A stretch of 64,000 nucleotides of DNA, taken from contig OZ029919.1 in NCBI GenBank assembly GCA_964023275.1, positions 7,999,714 through 8,063,713 of the forward strand, in the 5' to 3' direction. The notes below the pieces were generated by a model. The model worked only from the letters and a program-made list of their open reading frames with translations, was not told the DNA's origin and did no database searches. The position numbers and the translations under genes were made by a program. Within the stretch, counting starts at the first letter, position 1; the number at the start of each line of letters is the position of its first letter. The stretch comes from Norana najaformis (lineage: Eukaryota > Annelida > Clitellata > Crassiclitellata > Hormogastridae). Below, piece by piece: positions 34,241 through 46,968 of the stretch.

Positions 34241-35146
34241 CAAGCACTGTAGTAGGCCTAACTACATTAAGAACAAAGGAAATGATGTTTTAATTACTGT
34301 AATTAAGTGCTGTCCAAAGAAAGCAGTGTTGGTTCTGATGCAATTATGAAAGTAACAAATGTACAAGCACTGTAGTAGGCCTACCTACTTCTAAACTAAC
34401 GATCTTCAACATCTACCGACCTACAACATCGTCCTACTCTACATAACTCGATGCTTTCCTTGAAGAATTTAGACCGAGTTCCTTGATGTCTCTTGATGTC
34501 ACTGGACCCTTTGAATTGTCCTCGTTTCAACAACCATGACAATGCTTCCGACTCATATTCGCATTACAGTTACTTTTATCCCTCAACGTATTCAACCTGT
34601 TTCAACAAAATGTTTCTCCACTGACAAAAATTCAATATAATTTAACTGGCCTCACTGCCGCACCCTAGTGAGAAATTTCGCAGATTTGCACTGCATTGCA
34701 CTACTGTACATTACGGTAAGACGTATGCATAAAATCAGAAATGAGACCGCCGACACTACAGCGACGTTGGGCGAGCGCATACCACTGTATAAAGTATGGC
34801 TTGAAACCGTAAGCATTAAATGTGGCTAGAACACTCATAGGCAGAAAACCGTTTCGTGTCAGAGCTCTCTTAATTAAACTGCCACCAGACAATATATAGT
34901 CGAATCAGGCCTACTTCAAAATGTCACATACATACATTATCCACACGCGTGTAACACAATACTGTCGGCGTTATACCTGTAACGTCGTTTATCTTTTAAA
35001 TTTAAGGTGCAGTTATTTTAGGTTACGTTAAAAAAATTGGAAACCACCGATATCTTATAGTCAATCACATGGCGTCGCCATTATAGCATTACGACTTCTC
35101 AGGTGGTTTTAATACGTCATCAAAGGTGGAACATATAATGTGATCG

Positions 35147-38100
35147 ATGCTTTCGTCTTCTCTGGAAGAGAAGGAAGAAAAAAGGATGGAAAGCGTAGAA
35201 AACGAAGACGCTGACGCTTCCCTGGAGTGGAAGAAGAAGTATGACACGCTGAAGGAGGAGACGGAAACGCTCAAAATTCTCGCATCCAGAGGTTCGCACA
35301 ATTGGCTGAGCATTTTAAATCCTCGATTTTAAATCCGTCGCAAATTTTATAATAAACTACAACGTAACTGAAACACAACCACCTTAGGCCAAAATCACCC
35401 AATGAATATATCTTCGACTTTAGAAACAAACTGGAAATCAGGAAATGACAGACGGATGTGTTATGGGAATTTATGTTTTATCAGTGCATCGTATTGGGCT
35501 AAATTCAGAATTGATCGGTCACAACTGAAGTCTTCATGTTCTGAATAAATGAAATCAGAAGTGTGGTTTAAATGTCGCCCCTGTTCACTTATATAATCTG
35601 TTCTTATTTTAGCAATCAAAGAATATGACGATCTACGAAAAAAGTATGACGAGAATATTGAACAGGTAAGTTGTTTCTGAAGTTACTAGGTCTAGATATA
35701 TATCCTAATAGGAGTCTTGTATGACTGAAATCAAAGCTGATGACGTCAGTGAAAATTGGAAGATGTAAGAAATGGTGATGTTGATGAGGCATCAGATATG
35801 AATTTGATGATGGACTAATGTATTTTAATTTTGCAACCTTTATGGCACTATTGTCGTAATTTTTATTCACTGATGAATATGGTGAGGATTGTTTCCTTGT
35901 AGCAAAATAATGTTGGTGGAAATTTTAAATTGATATGAAGTTGGTTAAAGTATGCTAGTTGGATATTTATTAACTAACAAGTATTTTTTCTGGTGCATGG
36001 TTGAGTGTAATTATAGTCGGCACTTGTCAATTTTAAATGATATCTTTGGATTTAACATAAATTTTGATTCCACAATGAAGGTCTCTGAGCTGCAACAATC
36101 ACTTTCAGCCTTCGACCTGATGATAAACAGCTGCTTGGTTGATGAATAATATGTTATGGGATCTCTTTGACTTAATGATGCAGCTGCTTGACTAAGTTCT
36201 AATTTCTTTTTGATAATTTGGCAACCATGGAACCTTTCCTAAATTGTTGGCATGATTTTTCTGAATGTTGATCTCAACAAGATTAAATGGCTTTCTGTTG
36301 TTTTTATCTGTTAAGTATAACGACCTAAAAGAACGGCTTTCTTCAACAGAAACAAAACTTCTCGGCTTACAGTCAGGTTTGTTGTTTGTTTTGTATAGCT
36401 AGGCAAGTTTTATATTATCAGTGGTGAAAGTATAAAAGCTACAAAGCAGTGTGAGTTAATGCAACTGTAGAGTTAATGCAACTGTAGAGTTAATGCAACT
36501 GTAGAGTTAATGCAACTGTAGAGTTAATGCAACTGTAGAGTTAATGCAACTGTAGAGTTAATGCAACTGTAGAGTTAATGCAACTGTAGAGTTAATGCAA
36601 CTGTACTGTATTTATAGATCACTTTTTAAAGATTCTCTTGCAAGACAGAGTACATTTGCACTTACATGGTTTGGAAACCTAATGTTTGGTGTGTAGTGTA
36701 GTGTGCCCATTGTGAAAATTTTAAAGTGAATTTTAAAAATTTAATAAAAAATGTACAGTGAAGTTATTAAGGAAGATGAATTTGAGAATCAGGTTTTTGG
36801 AATTGAAAAATTTAAATAACCTTCTTCTTGGAAATTTCTCTGAAGCTGATGCAGCTTAAAAAGTGGAAAAAATTTTGTCTTATGATCTTTGATAATGCTC
36901 AGAACTGTCATTGATAAAGAGGTAAAAGTGACGATGGAAAAGATTGTAATCGTAATCTCGAGATTTTTACAGCGCCCAACGAAAGCCACGTCACGGGGAT
37001 CAGCTTATTCACAGGCACTCGGTCAAAACAAAATCGATAGCCAAAAGTGTTCGGTTCCAGGTCAAGATCCAAGAGTCGGGCAGAGAGACAACACATGAGA
37101 TCACAGAAGGAGATCGCAGTTTTGCAGAGCTGTTTTCTAAGTTCCTTGTAAAATTAATCTAACCTGAGATTATTTATACTGTCGGTGTAATGACAAAGCA
37201 TTGTTCCATTAATTAATTAATTCATTCATTCATTCATTCAGAGCATTTATATCGCAGCAGTTCATGATGTCTACTTGGGAGTGCTTTTGGACATATGCTG
37301 GTGAATTTGGGAATCGATGATCCCCGCTAAATGTGATTGCTTTCAGTCGGCTAAAATTTCAAGTGAAAACCTGAAAGGCAACCTGTAGAAACAGCCTATG
37401 GGGTGCTACACTACACCCCACTTCTATAGAATTTCTGTCATTAAGGTTAAACCCTATCACTGGAATTTCTTTCAAAAGAATTGTAGAAGGCTCAAAGAAC
37501 ACAGGAAATAATCCAGTTAGCTGACTGCTTTCATATCTACCGGTAGTTGCAAGAACTTTACAGACAAAAGGAACTCAAGGGAAAGAGGTGAATTTTGCAT
37601 ATAAGTTTCTTATATCTTGTTTCATTTTGCAAATGTTTCTTCTGTTTTAAATGTAGTTTTGGAGCCAGCTTGTGATGAGTTCAACAAACTTAATGAACAA
37701 TACGAGATTGAAAGGTCGTGTCGATCAGAAGCTGAAGTGGTTGCGTCTAAGGCAAGACATCAATGCTGAATCACAGATTCTTCTATGTTTCATTTAAGAC
37801 CAAGATATATTTCAGTGCTAATCTGAAGAAAACTGTACTGTACAACTGAGCTTTTACATCTTTCAGTATTAGTATATTGTCTCATCGTACAAAACGAAAA
37901 CCATGTATGAACTACTGTGTTATGAGTGTTACTGAAATTGACAGATATTGCTTTGTTTAATATGCCAGTTATTTTTTTTATGGAGTTTGAATTCTACTCT
38001 TAAGAGAAGCTAAAAAAAGTTGTTGTATATATGCATTTACACTCATGGAAACTTAGGTATAATCTACCGGGTACATTTCGAAGCAATTTGAAGTTCATAA

Positions 38101-41100
38101 TAACTTTGGAACAAATTCCCCAATCATGTAACATCAAAATTCAGTTAATAATGAAGTGTTTAACAAAGAGGATCTGTTGAAAACTTTTGTAGCATTACTT
38201 ACAATTTGAAGCTGTACTTGTTATTTTGCAGTTCTATCGTCAGAATGTTCAGCTAAAGCGGCAGAGCCAGCAAATGGTGAAGCTAATTGCCGAGGCAAAT
38301 ATTCCAATCAGTGACCTTGAAGTTATAACTGAGGATGAAGGCATCAGTGAATCCTCCTCAGAGGAACAGGATTTGCTCAAGAAAAAGATTATCGGTAACT
38401 GAACCGGTGGATGCGTGAAGATATTCTAGTTTGTCTCTCTCTTATCAAACAAAATGAAAAATGCCCAAAACTACATTCACTTGTCTATTCAAACAGTCTT
38501 AATCTAATATATCTGTAATGCTGTTATCAATCTAATATATCTGTAATGCTGTTATCATAATGCGCAAGGCATCGATCAATGCTTCAATCATAGCAAAATA
38601 TCATAATCTACAAAGGAAACCGATTGAAATCCAACAGGTCAGGGAAACCAGAAATCAGGCTATTGTATTTGATAGCTTACTAATACAGAATCTTAAACCT
38701 GAAACTTGTGCTGGTAAGTCTACGAGTACGAATACAAGTCAGACGAGTAGAGACACAGAGGGACAGGTAAAGAAACATTTTCAACTTCTGATGTTGAGAT
38801 CTCTGAAATAGCCAAGTTCCAGCAGGTTTAGAACGTTCTTATGAAGTGATATCAAAATGATAAAACAGGAGTAACATAAATTTGGGGATTGAGTTAATGC
38901 AGTGATTGAATGAATGAATGATGATTGGGTGAATGAGCATTATTTCTCCATGTTTATAAATGCTCATTATAAAAAGAAATCTAAAGTAATATGATCTGTG
39001 TCTTGGGTTGAATCCAGACTGAACATTGTGTTTTGCTAAAGAGTTTTTGATGAGTTTCACTTTAATAATTTTTGTTTTTAAAATCTCAGTTCCACAAAAC
39101 ACATTGCTACATAGTTCAATTCACTCATGAGTCATTACATAAGCAGATACTTTGAAATTTATGCAACATTTTACGGCAGTTTATATTTACAAGCGACACT
39201 TTGATTAGCCTTTGTTACTTTTGTCCCCAAACTTGTTGCAATTGCCACAATTGCTTGTTAATTTAAAGTTCTACAGATTGGTGATGTTTGTAGCTCTGGA
39301 AGCTGACATTGAAATACTACAAGGTAGACTGGAGGTTTCAGAGAATGGCCAGATCACATTGCAAGAAGAAAAGAAACAACTTGATTGTCAGGTGAGCTGT
39401 TATTATTAAAACGTTTCTATTTAAATTATCGTATGACTGTAGTTAATTTTCTTTTGTCGCCTGAACTTATGTACAGCACCCTTTTCTTCGGCCTTGGCCG
39501 TGTTACGGTGCTATAGAAATTGTCTTATTATTATTATTATCCTTTTAGGTGCCTGTGGTCATTTAAAGTAATTTTCATCAATTAAATAAGGTTTGACATT
39601 TTGATTTGAAGCTTTACTAAATACTAAACAATTAATGTATTTAGAAAGATGAACGTTTTTTATGTTTAATTGCTGGTTTACAGGTTTTGTATGAATTAGA
39701 TTAATTTTATTTATTTATCTTTGTACAACCTTTTTGTCCATTCCATGTAGTTACAACGGAATATTTCTGCATAACATCTGTTGACAAACTGCTGAGATAC
39801 AGAAAAATATCAAAAAGTGTGTCTCTGTCTGTGTGTCTCTGTCTGTTTGTGTCTCTGTCTGTGTGTGTCTATGCCTGCATGTGTCTCGGTGTCTCTGCGT
39901 ATGCTAATTTGTGACTTACATGTGTACAGGTGTTATATTTGCTGTAGCTGAAGGACCTTGAAAAAGATCTAGAAGAAGCTAGGCAAAAGGTTTCAAATTA
40001 TGATTCACAGTTTGAAAATCTTAATACTGGTGAGTGAAAAGTCGCCACCCTGACAATGACTCTGCAACACTGACACTATATAAATGCCTAGGTACGTTAC
40101 CTTTCTGTACAATTGTAAGGTAATGCCAGTGGTGACTTTTACAGCTATTTGAGCATTATTTGCTTACGTAATTAGTTACTGTTAGTTAGTTAGTTATTCG
40201 GGCACTTGATAATGCGCCTTGTAGTATCTCGCAAAAGTGCCACCTGTACTAGGCTAAATGTTGTTAAAGTCATTAAGAACAAAACATTCTTTGGTGAGCA
40301 GATAATGCTCAGATAACTAGAAGAGTCACCACTGATAACACACATGAAGAGTCCAACTGAAGTAGTCCCATCCAGATTAACAGTTGACACACCTGGACCA
40401 AGGTGCGTTGAAGACAGCAAACGATGACAGGCGTTTTCAGTGCATGTCCACAGTACACAATGATGAGATAATACCAACAGTCCCTTGTAAATGGCAGCAG
40501 ACGGACTATCCAGATATCCGAAATGCCACCTCAGTAAAAGAAATAGTCAGAAAATATAAGAATCATCAAGTAAAATCCATGTTGAGGCAAACAATTTGTC
40601 GAAGTGACAGAGTCAGCAAACGTGTATCAACATTGCCACAGACATGCACAGGATAGGAAGTACATGCATTGGCACGTACAAACATGCATATGCATATAAA
40701 TACATACATTATTAATTAGAGCTTATAGGACAGAGTAGGTTGAGTTGTTTATCCTTTCTGTGCATTTTGGTGGAAGAGCTGGCTTCATCAAAAAGTGTTG
40801 TGTTTAACATTTACTTAGACAGGATTGTGATGGTTGGTTCTGTGCGACCGTTTTGTTGCAAATCTTTCGAATACTTGTGTTTAGTCTCCCTCCGTGGATG
40901 ATTTGTTTGGTTCTTTTGAGCCATTTGGTTCTTTTTAAGCCGTATTTTGTCACCATCTGATGGTGGATGTTTTATTTGTCTTTTTGTAACGTTTTCCACT
41001 GGTTTTATCGCCACCTGAGGTCAGTGTTTTGTTACACTACGTGAGTCGTGTTACGCTTGTAAGTAGCTTAGGAAAAAATGTTATTCTAAAGCTGGTATCC

Positions 41101-44100
41101 TATTACATATCTCTGCACAACCTGCAACAACATATATACAGTACATATATATGTAAAAGATAGACTGAATTTGTGGTGGAAATAGAATGTTGGAAGACCT
41201 TATTGAGTACACTTGGCTGCAAATGATGATTTTCTTCAGTGTCAAACTTGGCATGGAACGATTACGAATCACTTCGAGAGAAGTATGACCGAGTGGTCGA
41301 ACTGAATCACGAAGCTGTCACCTATGCCCACAAGGTGAGCAGTAGAAAGAGGGGCTGGAGTGTGGCTGTTGGGCAAGACTTTCAATAATGTCATGCATTG
41401 TAAATGGACACTTAGGTAACAACTTTAAACAGCTGCTCATTGCTTTTTACTTTTTACCAATACATCTAGGTAAACAACGGTATTGTTTGTGTATTGATTA
41501 TAGCTGGAGTCAACTGAATTTTTAATTTTGACAGATATGATAACATTGGGACAGTATAGATACATGATAGGTAACTGATGACAATAATTTAAAATAGATA
41601 AATTAACCAGTAGGCAACAGGTTAAATAAAGCATAAGAAAATATTGTAAAAACCAATGAGTTTTCTTGAAGCTGGTGTCTGATTACAATAATAGAGCAAA
41701 GGCAAAATATGTTACATAATGCCAGGTGAGGTCGAAAGTCAAGGGTTTCATGAATGTGCTAAATACTGTACTGATTGTATATATGTATGTACGAGTAAGA
41801 CACGTAAAACAACGCTTTTGAAGCGCACCAGAAAATCATAATTAAGCTGTATTTGGGAGCCATATCAAGAACCGTTTTATAACAAAGTCGTGTTATGTTG
41901 AATTTATTTTCTGTGGGTGAGTCAGTTTTAAGATTCGTTACCCAACCGTGTTATATCAGAATTCACATTATAACAAAGCGTGTTATGATGAGGCACCAGC
42001 GTGCCTCTCAAAAGTCGTCACGTCAAATAGTATTTCAAGTATGCTTTAGTATTGCAGGTGATTATGTCAATAGTGACTGAATAAATTAGAATGGTTTTGA
42101 AATAGGATTTATATAATTGATCTTACAAGGCGTGATATGTGTTTCTTGTGGGCATCTTGAGCAGATGATTCAGATGATTTTACATGAAAATCTGTCTTCA
42201 GATGTTGTCTGAAAGGGATGCAGTTGTGCGTCAAAGCTCCATTCTCTTGTCGTCCGCACAGTCGGACCAGCGGCTGATGAAAGCGCTCCAAGACATTGAT
42301 GAACTAACAAAGCAGCTGAAGATCAATGAACACACTCATTCAAGCCAGGTATGAAGCACTGGTTATCTTTCCATGAAGAGCATAGCAAAATGTTATTGAT
42401 TTGAGTTTTATAACATTTTTCATCAAACTAAATCTCATGCTGTACTGTTTGTGCAAAAGCAACCATTGTCGCAACCAACATCGTCATCAGCAACAACAGT
42501 GTGCCTTCTTTGGAGCGTTACTGTTTCCACGACTATCCCTACACTGTGTGTAGCCTAAATTCAGCGGTTGAGAGTTTGCTTCTTCAGACTGGGTCCATGT
42601 GTGCCTTGCTCAGCTGATAGGTCTCCCAGCTCCTCAGGGGACAAGAAATCATGGCTCGGAGTGCCCTTTTGTTGACCTGTCTGCTGTCGCAGAGTGCAAA
42701 GTTCCAAACACCTGGAGTCATCTTGTTTCAGTCATATCCCAGGTGATGATCTCCTTCGTGCACCTGTATATTTCTTGTGTATTCCATCATCTCAAACAGG
42801 TGTGAGATTTCACACCATTGTGCAGAAAATGTCATTTGGAAACGTATACACACAACACTGACCTGTGTGAATTGTAATTGTCGGCTTTTAAATTTTTTTG
42901 TTGTTGATTAGGTTGGTTGTTATGTTTGAATTTAATTTTGTAATTGTAATTGTAATCATGACAATTTATACAGCGTCGTTAGTATCAAGCTGCTTTACAG
43001 TGTCGAATGACGATGTGCACAAGAGTCCAGTAATAAAAATAAATGGATGAAGTACAAAATCGAATGATGAATCTAGAGTTAGACAGTAAACAGAAAATTT
43101 TAACTCTTAGTAGATAACTAATTTGTTAATTGTAGCGGATATTGCAGGATGATGAACTGAAAAATGAGCTGAGGTCTTGTTTTTGATTTTCAGGTGCTTA
43201 TGCTCGAGCAGAGTCTAGTGGAATCAACAGAGGCCACAAAAGTTAAAGAACTTGACGAGAAACTTCAACTCGCTACGAAAGAAATAGAAATCTTACAGCA
43301 GTCATACAATGACCTTGATAAATCATACCAAGACCTGGATAAGTGGAAGAACAAACTGGAAAAAGAAAGTGAGTTGAGAATTTAATAGAGGCAAACAGTT
43401 CTATTTATCATAAATTTGGATCTTCATTGTATGATGTGAAAGCCACATGGTCTTCCCAAGAGAGTAAGTAAGTAGGTAAGTAATGCATTTGTTAATACAA
43501 AACAGTATGCAACACAAGACATTAATTAATTTAAGCTGCCTTTTGTTGGTTCAGTTAAGACAGTTGCTTGATACTTTGACTAATTACGTGAACCACGGAT
43601 TTTGATTCGACTTTGCATTGTTTGATCTGTTGTTTAAGAGTGGTCAGTTATTTTGTAATAAAGAATCTGGAAATTGTTGCATTTGGTGGCACTTTGGGAT
43701 CTGCTAGTTCTGCACTACCATATGATACAGACTCTCCATGCTTTCTTCTGCATTGGAACAATATTCTGGAACAATCTTCTGCTGAAAATTTGAACTCTGC
43801 TGCCACAAAGAACTCCCAAAAGATTCTCAGCTTATCTTAAGCTGTACCTTTTGAGAACTGTTAGATAGCGATGCTTCAGCACCTTTGTGAGGTTAATAAA
43901 TGCGCTATATAAATGTTCAGATACTTACATACATGCAGTACATTTGATTTGCCTACCATGGAACTAAAAATCTTGACACTTAATATCCAGTCATGCAAAC
44001 ATCAGTTGCTGAAGATGGTGTTTAATGATGTTTGTATAGATCTGACTCTCATCAATGAACTGGATGTTGCCCAGCAGAGACTCCGACCTGCTCCGCCACC

Positions 44101-46968
44101 CCCTCCGCCGCCTCCTCCCCCACCTCCAGCCATAATTCGGTATGTCATCTTCTCCTTCTGATCATGAAATTCGCTTGGAACTTACCTCTCGTGAGTTTAC
44201 TCATGTTGGCATTCAGCTTTTTGTGGCTGTTTGTTACTACTGATCAGAATCGTTTATTGTTTATGTATCCTTTTGGAATATTTATTTAGCTTAATGACTG
44301 TGAACCTGGAAGCTTTGTCTGCCTCTTATCGTACTTGCTTCTTTTTGACAACACTTTAGATATGCACTGAAAACATTGAAAATTGATGGTTGCTTCTGTT
44401 GTTGTTTTGCTTGCAGTCCATTTATGTTACTTGTGAAAAAGAAAGATGCTGGTGGTCCGAGTCTGACTCGGTCAGGAAGTAAGTTTTTTGATTTGTGTCG
44501 CTTGATTACAAATAATGATTGGCCTTTAAACATAACACAATAATATAATAAGATTCTTATTTTTAAAATTTTTTATATTATATCTGTGTAAAAGTTATAA
44601 TGGCATTTATTTATTTATTATTCTGGTTGCTAAGTTTGTGCTGATTACTGTTGCAGGCAGCAATCTGTTTCTAAAACTGTTCTAAGTTCTTCTGTCATCG
44701 CAAAACAAAGCCTTCCTCAACTTTTAGCTATTAAACAGAAGTTAATCACGCATACACTGCAAACGCTGATCACATCTTCATAAAATGTTAATGTGAAAAA
44801 CTTGTAGTTTAAGATTGTTAGTCACTGTTCTGCCCTAGGACTGAGGTGTGAAAAGTATTGGCACTTGCTATTTGATTTTAATGGCACAGCCATTACATTT
44901 GTTCTTAAACTGCACGTTTTTTCTCATTAATGCTGCTCTGCTGTGACATATCTAACACATTCTGTGACGCTTTTTTACACGTTTCGTGACATCATCAGCA
45001 ATATCATCAGTTTTATACAGACTGCTTTAAAAGTATAGGCCCAGATGGGGCCTATAATTTCATCATTTCAGTTAAGCAACTGTTTTGCTTCAGAGCCAAA
45101 AGACAAAGCATATGAAGATGCAATGGCAGAAATGATGGATAGAATCAAGCATGGACAGACTCTGAAGCCAGCTGCCACTAGGACAAGGGTATGTCCTATC
45201 TGCTTTGACCTTCACTTGACACCTTTAACTCCCTATCACTCATGAATATTCTTACATGAACTCCCAGCTCCAACTTGTTTTGTTACCACTGCTTAGACAT
45301 TGTCTAACGTTTTGCTTTGATTGACTGAGTTGTGAAGCTAACCTTTCAATCAATCAAATAAATAGTTATGTTTGTAGATTTATATTAATCATGCACTTAA
45401 CATCACTATATATTTGTATTGACTGCTGTTTGTTAAATTGGAAAAATTAACTGAAAATATAATATCTCACAAAATTGAGATTTTCTTACATTACATTTCA
45501 GGCTCCTGTACAGGAAACCAAGGAGTCGTCTGCTATGCAGGAATTGCAGAATGCCTTGGTAATTAGTAGCTTTTGACTGATGATGGTAACTGGGGTTTCA
45601 GTTTGTATACAATTTGTGTATGTTTATTGTTTATGTATCTCCTATGTCCGTGGACCAGCTTTTGACCCATTCTCTGTAATTCCCTATTCACTCAAGAACA
45701 GTGTTGCAACTCTTGACTTCTTTTGTCACTGCTGCTTGAATTTTTGTAATGTTTTGCATTGATCTGTTGAGTTTAAGATAAGGTGACTTATACAAAGCTC
45801 TTTTAGTGTGGTTTTGAAATATTTATTTATATCCATGGGCTAGATGTATACTTGAAATAATCATTGGAATTATTTTTAATTTCATGTAATTTTAATTTCA
45901 TCCAGTTTAACATCAGAAGCTTGCCTCGTTCTTAATGGAAAGAACTTCTCTAATGTGCTTGCTACCTTAAGCATCAGATACCAATGCTTTCAGTCACAGC
46001 AATCGACAGGTGCCATTGCCACTATACCCTGCTAAAATTGCAAGTTACATCATCCCCAGCAGAAGTGTCATATGTCAAAGATATGGCGAGAATATGACAA
46101 TATTCTCATGGGCTTCATATGTCCCACATATGGACCCTTATGTCCTTACATGCCTTACTTATGGGCAGGGCTGGAGTAACTACTTGGAGCCCATCCATGC
46201 TATCCACCGGGGGGGGGGGCGGGCTCCTGTGCTACTGCGCATAGGTTGATGGGATATTGTAAAGACATGCTTTAAATAATCAAAGCATAAGCCAGGAGCC
46301 CAAGGCCCCTCCTAGCCAGATTTGCCACCAATTGATGTGCACATCACTACAGGAAATTGTTTTACACAAATTGAAATAGTAAACGCAGTTACCATAGAAA
46401 AATTTTCTTAATGCCAAATTCTGTGACATAGATACTATATCTCTTGTCTCCATCTCTAATCGTTTATCTCTATCCCCATCTTAAACTAAAACATCAAATC
46501 TAATAAACTACGTGTGTCTAAACAAAAACATGTTGACAGAAAAGTTTGACTATAAGAAAAGTATGTGAAACAGCTGATTACATGGTTGACGTTTTCACTT
46601 TTGCAAGTTGGTGCTAATCTAGTTTATAATATAAACTAATGTCTAGTTCCCATGAACAAATAGCCGATATAATGAATTCTGTGTTGGTGTTTGTCACTGC
46701 AGAACAATGTTGACTCCGTGTCAATGCTGGACCTCATGCAATTGCATATTTTGCGTGGTGGTTAATCCAGCTCTGCCTATGGGCCCTTGTGTAGGACATC
46801 GGAAGCCCATTTGGGAATATTGTCGTATACTCGTTGTCTTCAACATATGACGTTGCCAGCCATTGCGGATGTTTGCATTTGTTTTCCAAGTAAATTGAAT
46901 AATATTTTTTTGTTTTTGCTTAACAGAAGAACATGAAGAAAGTGCAGTCGCCGGAATTGAACAAGTGA
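35147..46968 (+). CDS. SHTN1: Shootin-like coiled-coil protein, complete gene
   Basis: Fifteen exons: 35147-35291, 35613-35665, 36316-36376, 37657-37751, 38232-38394, 39294-39391, 39948-40029, 41240-41334, 42202-42348, 43194-43368, 44040-44139, 44417-44478, 45094-45188, 45502-45558, 46927-46968. All junctions are in phase and the total is 489 codons plus stop. Matches to vertebrate shootin-1 occur in order: AIKEYDDLRKKYDE; YEIERSCRSEAEVVASK; FYRQNVQLKRQSQQMVKLI; NDYESLREKYDRVVELNHEA; VRQSSILLSSAQSDQRLMKA followed by LQDIDELTKQL; a proline run of twelve; IIRPFMLLVKKKD; and AMAEMMDRIKHGQTLKP. Shootin-1 links actin retrograde flow to L1-CAM adhesions through cortactin in growing neurites. Length lies between the human short (456) and long (631) forms. 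Intron 4 has a GC donor (AAG|GCAAGA). The acidic SESSSEEQD insert resembles the family's DDEDSTTD stretch. Confidence 0.92.
36453..36605. repeat. 17-bp minisatellite, nine copies
   Basis: The unit GAGTTAATGCAACTGTA is repeated nine times almost without change in shootin intron 3, between exons 3 and 4. It has no spacer structure and is a simple tandem array. Confidence 0.95.
36945..37090 (-). repeat. SINE family B copy 7 in shootin intron
   Basis: GTAATCGTAATCTCGAGATT, TTACAGCGCCCAACGAAAGC, CGGGGATCAGCTTATTCACA and GTTCCAGGTCAAGATCCAAG, truncated at CAGAGAGACA. Confidence 0.9.
38501..38556. repeat. 28-bp tandem duplication in shootin intron
   Basis: Units 38501-38528 and 38529-38556 are identical (AATCTAATATATCTGTAATG then CTGTTATC). 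They abut the start of a family E repeat. Confidence 0.9.
38556..38672. repeat. Repeat family E copy 3
   Basis: CATAATGCGCAAGGCATCGA, TCATAATCTACAAAGGAAAC, CGATTGAAATCCAACAGGTC and GGGAAACCAGAAATCAGGCT match the order of 52312-52480, though degraded. Confidence 0.5.
39455..39545 (+). repeat. LINE/SINE 3' end with (ATT)n tail
   Basis: TGTACAGCACCCTTTTCTTC, GGTGCTATAGAAATTGTC then ATTATTATTATTATT. The GCTATAGAAAT-plus-microsatellite ending follows the 3' signature of the LINE at 24410-24713 with a different repeat unit. It lies in shootin intron 6, just after exon 6. Confidence 0.45.
42930..43010 (-). repeat. LINE/SINE 3' end with ATTACA tail (minus)
   Basis: GTAATTGTAATTGTAATCAT then GACAATTTATACAGCGTCG is the reverse complement of a GACGCTGTATAAATTGTC end with an ATTACA repeat tail. 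It is in a shootin intron. Confidence 0.5.
43690..43916 (+). pseudogene. Degraded LINE 3' end (L2/CR1-like)
   Basis: ATATGATACAGACTCTCCAT, TTCTGCATTGGAACAATATT and CTCAGCTTATCTTAAGCTGT keep the spacing of the ORF2 C-terminus (FAF---A--LWN--LP---K-LLKTYLF) with frameshifts. It ends in AATAAATGCGCTATATAAAT, the family 3' signature. Shootin intron 10. Confidence 0.4.

Noticed and set aside
36453..36605. CRISPR-like array
   Set aside because: Units are contiguous 17-mers without unique spacers, inside an intron of an animal gene.
40384..40656. 90-residue open frame in a shootin intron
   Set aside because: No splice-supported phase with neighbouring exons and no recognisable domain; possibly an old transposon piece.
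45170..45800. Two similar 150-bp stretches around shootin exon 14
   Set aside because: Similarity (shared CTCCCTATCACTCA / TTCCCTATTCACTCA and CACTGCT motifs) is too weak by eye to call a duplication or LINE end.
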